DNA of 44,694 bases from assembly GCA_934202525.1 (NCBI GenBank), contig CAKPYB010000027.1, forward strand, positions 1-44,694. Reading direction: 5' to 3'. A program made the translations under genes and the position numbers. Origin of the DNA: an uncultured Prevotella sp. GTDB taxonomy: Bacteria; Bacteroidota; Bacteroidia; Bacteroidales; Bacteroidaceae. The notes beneath the pieces are model-generated. The model ran no database searches and was not told where the DNA came from. It saw only the letters and a program-made list of their open reading frames with translations. Shown in pieces: positions 43,266 to 44,694 of this stretch; the first letter of the stretch is position 1, and each line of letters starts with the position of its first letter.

Positions 43266-43601
43266 TTAAATTCCGTCATCTGGGTGCTGTCGGTATAATG
43301 CCGTCTCATAGAGGTCTATCCAGTAACCGAGTCTGGAAGCCCAAAGGTCGTATTTGACTTGAAGCCTGCAGACGCGAATCTCCTCCCGCTCCAGTTCTAG
43401 GAGGTATCTTCTGACTATGCTGTGGCAGTCCCAATTGACGCAATAGCGTGCCTGGATCTTGGCGTACTCAACTAGCTTATACAGTTCCTTGCGTTTTGTC
43501 TCAAGCTCCCAGTAGCGTTTCATGAGCGCATCGCGAACGCGACGGCGTCTGAAATATAGCAAGATAACGTCTCTCTTGACTTTCTTCTTATTCTTTTTCA
43601 T
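43266..43601 (-). CDS. Small basic hypothetical protein
   Basis: A 111-residue, strongly basic and helical protein (MKKNKKKVKRDVILLYFRRRRVRDALMKRYWE, then heptad-like helices). The start at 43601 follows the previous stop by 2 bp. It may bind nucleic acid or membrane surfaces, or form a coiled coil. No family recognised. Confidence 0.55.
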   Translation of the reverse strand: MKKNKKKVKRDVILLYFRRRRVRDALMKRYWELETKRKELYKLVEYAKIQARYCVNWDCHSIVRRYLLELEREEIRVCRLQVKYDLWASRLGYWIDLYETALYRQHPDDGI

Positions 43602-43603
43602 AC

Positions 43604-43897
43604 CTAATCGTTGTTGATGGTTTTCCACATGGCTAGAGTCATGTTGTATGGCTTAGCCTCTTTAGTTCCATACCGGAGAACATAGTAGCGATGATCATAC
43701 CATCGGATTATCGTCCGCTTGTGTGGCTCATCATCGATGAAAGCGACTGATGCTACAACGTTGTTGCCTCTCAGAAATTTGAGTTCCACCTTATGGGCAT
43801 TCATCTGTCTGCCTTCAGATGCGAAAAACTCGCACTTCTTGATGGCTAGGGTTGTCAGCTTAGAGATAAGCTTGCGCTGTTTCTTATTTTTCTTCAT
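43604..43897 (-). CDS. Small hypothetical phage protein
   Basis: A 97-residue basic protein with an N-terminal Lys-rich helix (MKKNKKQRKLISKLTTLAIKKC) and a beta-rich C-terminal part (HKRTIIRWYDHRYYVLRYG). It overlaps the upstream gene by 14 nt and is 2 bp from the downstream one. No family recognised. Confidence 0.55.
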   Translation of the reverse strand: MKKNKKQRKLISKLTTLAIKKCEFFASEGRQMNAHKVELKFLRGNNVVASVAFIDDEPHKRTIIRWYDHRYYVLRYGTKEAKPYNMTLAMWKTINND

Positions 43898-44150
43898 CGC
43901 CTGTTCCTCCCTTCTTTACATACTTTTGGGCTTTATTTCTGAAGTCTTCTGCAGTTTTTGCTCTATCTTCTAGAACCTGAGACATTTGCTCCACACAACT
44001 AAGCTTTACGCTAAAGGAGCGTGCTTCTCTTATTGCAGAATTCAATTTTTCAGCCTTAGCTGTTAAAGCTTTTAATTTGTTACCAAACTCCACAACGAGA
44101 TCTATCGGAACATTCTCGTTTAATATGAGTTCTCTCAATTCATCATTCAT
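43884..44150 (-). CDS. Small coiled-coil hypothetical protein
   Basis: An 88-residue helical protein (LILNENVPIDLVVEFGNKLKALTAKAEKLNSAI) ending in KKGGTGDEEK. It overlaps both neighbours (8 nt upstream, 14 nt downstream). Probably a small assembly or regulatory factor; no homologue recognised. Confidence 0.55.
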   Translation of the reverse strand: MNDELRELILNENVPIDLVVEFGNKLKALTAKAEKLNSAIREARSFSVKLSCVEQMSQVLEDRAKTAEDFRNKAQKYVKKGGTGDEEK

Positions 44151-44592
44151 CGCTTACTCCTCCTTTCTTGTCTTTAGTCCAGCCTGGGTGCAGGAGTCCT
44201 TCTTCTGCTCCCGTAAGTACACCACCCGAATCTCGGTATTTCTCGAATATCCGATGGCGCTCGCTCTGGATATCCTGGTTCTTGGTAGCCCAGTCGTTTT
44301 TGGCTTTCGCCCTTTCCTCGTTGTACTTATGCCATTCCTCGTTGCGCTCTCTTCTCTGTCGCTGACAATCATCTTTGTATTTCTCCTCTGAGCTTTCAAA
44401 TTTTTCTCTGGCATCATGGAACTCATCTAAAGCCTGCTGTTCCCGTGCCTGTATTGAGGCTATTTCTTCGTCATATTTATCACGAAGTTCGGATAATTTC
44501 TGAGCGTAATCAATACGAGCCTTATTCAGTTTGTCGGTATTGGCAGCCAAATCGGCAAGAAACTGCTCTGTAGTCATCTTGTTCTCCATCAT
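44143..44592 (-). CDS. Coiled-coil hypothetical protein
   Basis: A 149-residue protein made almost entirely of charged heptads (LAANTDKLNKARIDYAQKLSELRDKYDEEIASIQ; REQQALDEFHDAREKFESSEEKY), typical of a rod-shaped coiled coil. The start at 44592 overlaps the stop of a membrane protein gene at the window edge (ATGATG/TGA). No family recognised. Confidence 0.55.
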   Translation of the reverse strand: MMENKMTTEQFLADLAANTDKLNKARIDYAQKLSELRDKYDEEIASIQAREQQALDEFHDAREKFESSEEKYKDDCQRQRRERNEEWHKYNEERAKAKNDWATKNQDIQSERHRIFEKYRDSGGVLTGAEEGLLHPGWTKDKKGGVSDE

Positions 44593-44694
44593 GCTACCTC
44601 CCCTCCTGCTATGAATCCACTCACTGCCACGAATGCCATCAGGGCGACGACGCCCACCACGGTGGCCAATACCTCACCATAGGTCACGGTCTCC
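44589..44694 (-). CDS. C-terminal end of a small membrane protein (cut by the window edge)
   Basis: The last 34 residues of a minus-strand gene, with one hydrophobic helix (VLATVVGVVALMAFVAVSGF) and the end IAGGEVA. The stop codon overlaps the start of the coiled-coil gene. The rest lies outside the window; function unknown. Confidence 0.6.
   Translation of the reverse strand, partial: ETVTYGEVLATVVGVVALMAFVAVSGFIAGGEVA

Larger units (their letters stand above)
19032..44694. mobile_element. Prophage or phage-derived element (left end at tRNA-Pro; right end outside the window)
   Basis: From tRNA-Pro to the right edge nearly every gene is phage-type: integrase, tail hub, tape measure, lysis genes, tail fibres with a DGR, tail connectors and a portal-like protein, almost all on one strand with tight spacing. 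The exact left junction is inferred to fall in the tRNA 3' half. The right attachment site and any head, replication or repressor genes lie beyond 44694 or are missing. Confidence 0.8.

Overview
The window looks like a chromosome segment of a gut or oral Bacteroidota, most likely a Prevotella/Segatella relative (inference). The reasons are SusC/SusD pairs, lipoproteins with acidic residues after the lipidated Cys, C-terminal tails of the YDL-G-KGIYIINGKKV type, and Bacteroidota promoters (TAnnTTTG at about -7). Everything except one tRNA and the integrase is read leftwards.

Region 1 (1-18.6 kb) is a polysaccharide utilisation locus for pectic material, probably galactan side chains of rhamnogalacturonan I. 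From right to left it holds a small secreted protein with a large modular PL1 pectate lyase, a second PL1 pectate lyase, SusC, SusD, a SusE/F-like surface lipoprotein, a GH53 endo-beta-1,4-galactanase lipoprotein, a GH2 beta-galactosidase and a membrane sensor/AraC regulator. Pectate lyases would open the backbone, GH53 would cut galactan at the surface, SusCDE would import oligomers, and GH2 would finish them in the periplasm. The regulator resembles a hybrid two-component sensor but has lost its kinase and receiver domains. Intergenic DNA holds 22-bp tandem repeats, 7-bp repeats at both sus gene junctions and several terminators.

Region 2 (18.7-19.2 kb) has tRNA-Phe (minus) and tRNA-Pro (plus), each with its own promoter. 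The tRNA-Pro end lies 126 bp from a tyrosine recombinase and is the probable attachment site of the next region.

Region 3 (19.2-44.7 kb, running off the right edge) is a long-tailed prophage or phage-derived particle locus. It has an integrase, tail hub/baseplate protein, 1579-residue tape measure, spanin-like protein, amidase, holin-like protein, many tail proteins, a gp10-like protein and a portal-like protein. No terminase, protease or major capsid gene is recognisable inside the window.

The main finding is a diversity-generating retroelement (DGR) inside the tail region. The receptor-type protein at 31010-32434 ends in a variable repeat (31061-31182). Its template repeat lies at 30667-30788, and all 13 mismatches fall at template adenines. 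The adjoining reverse transcriptase is split in two frames exactly at a G7 run followed by a stop codon, where a -1 slip (or one extra G) restores a 535-residue protein. Its YxDD box reads FMDN, and no Avd gene is recognisable. This could be a frameshift-controlled, phase-variable or recently inactivated DGR.
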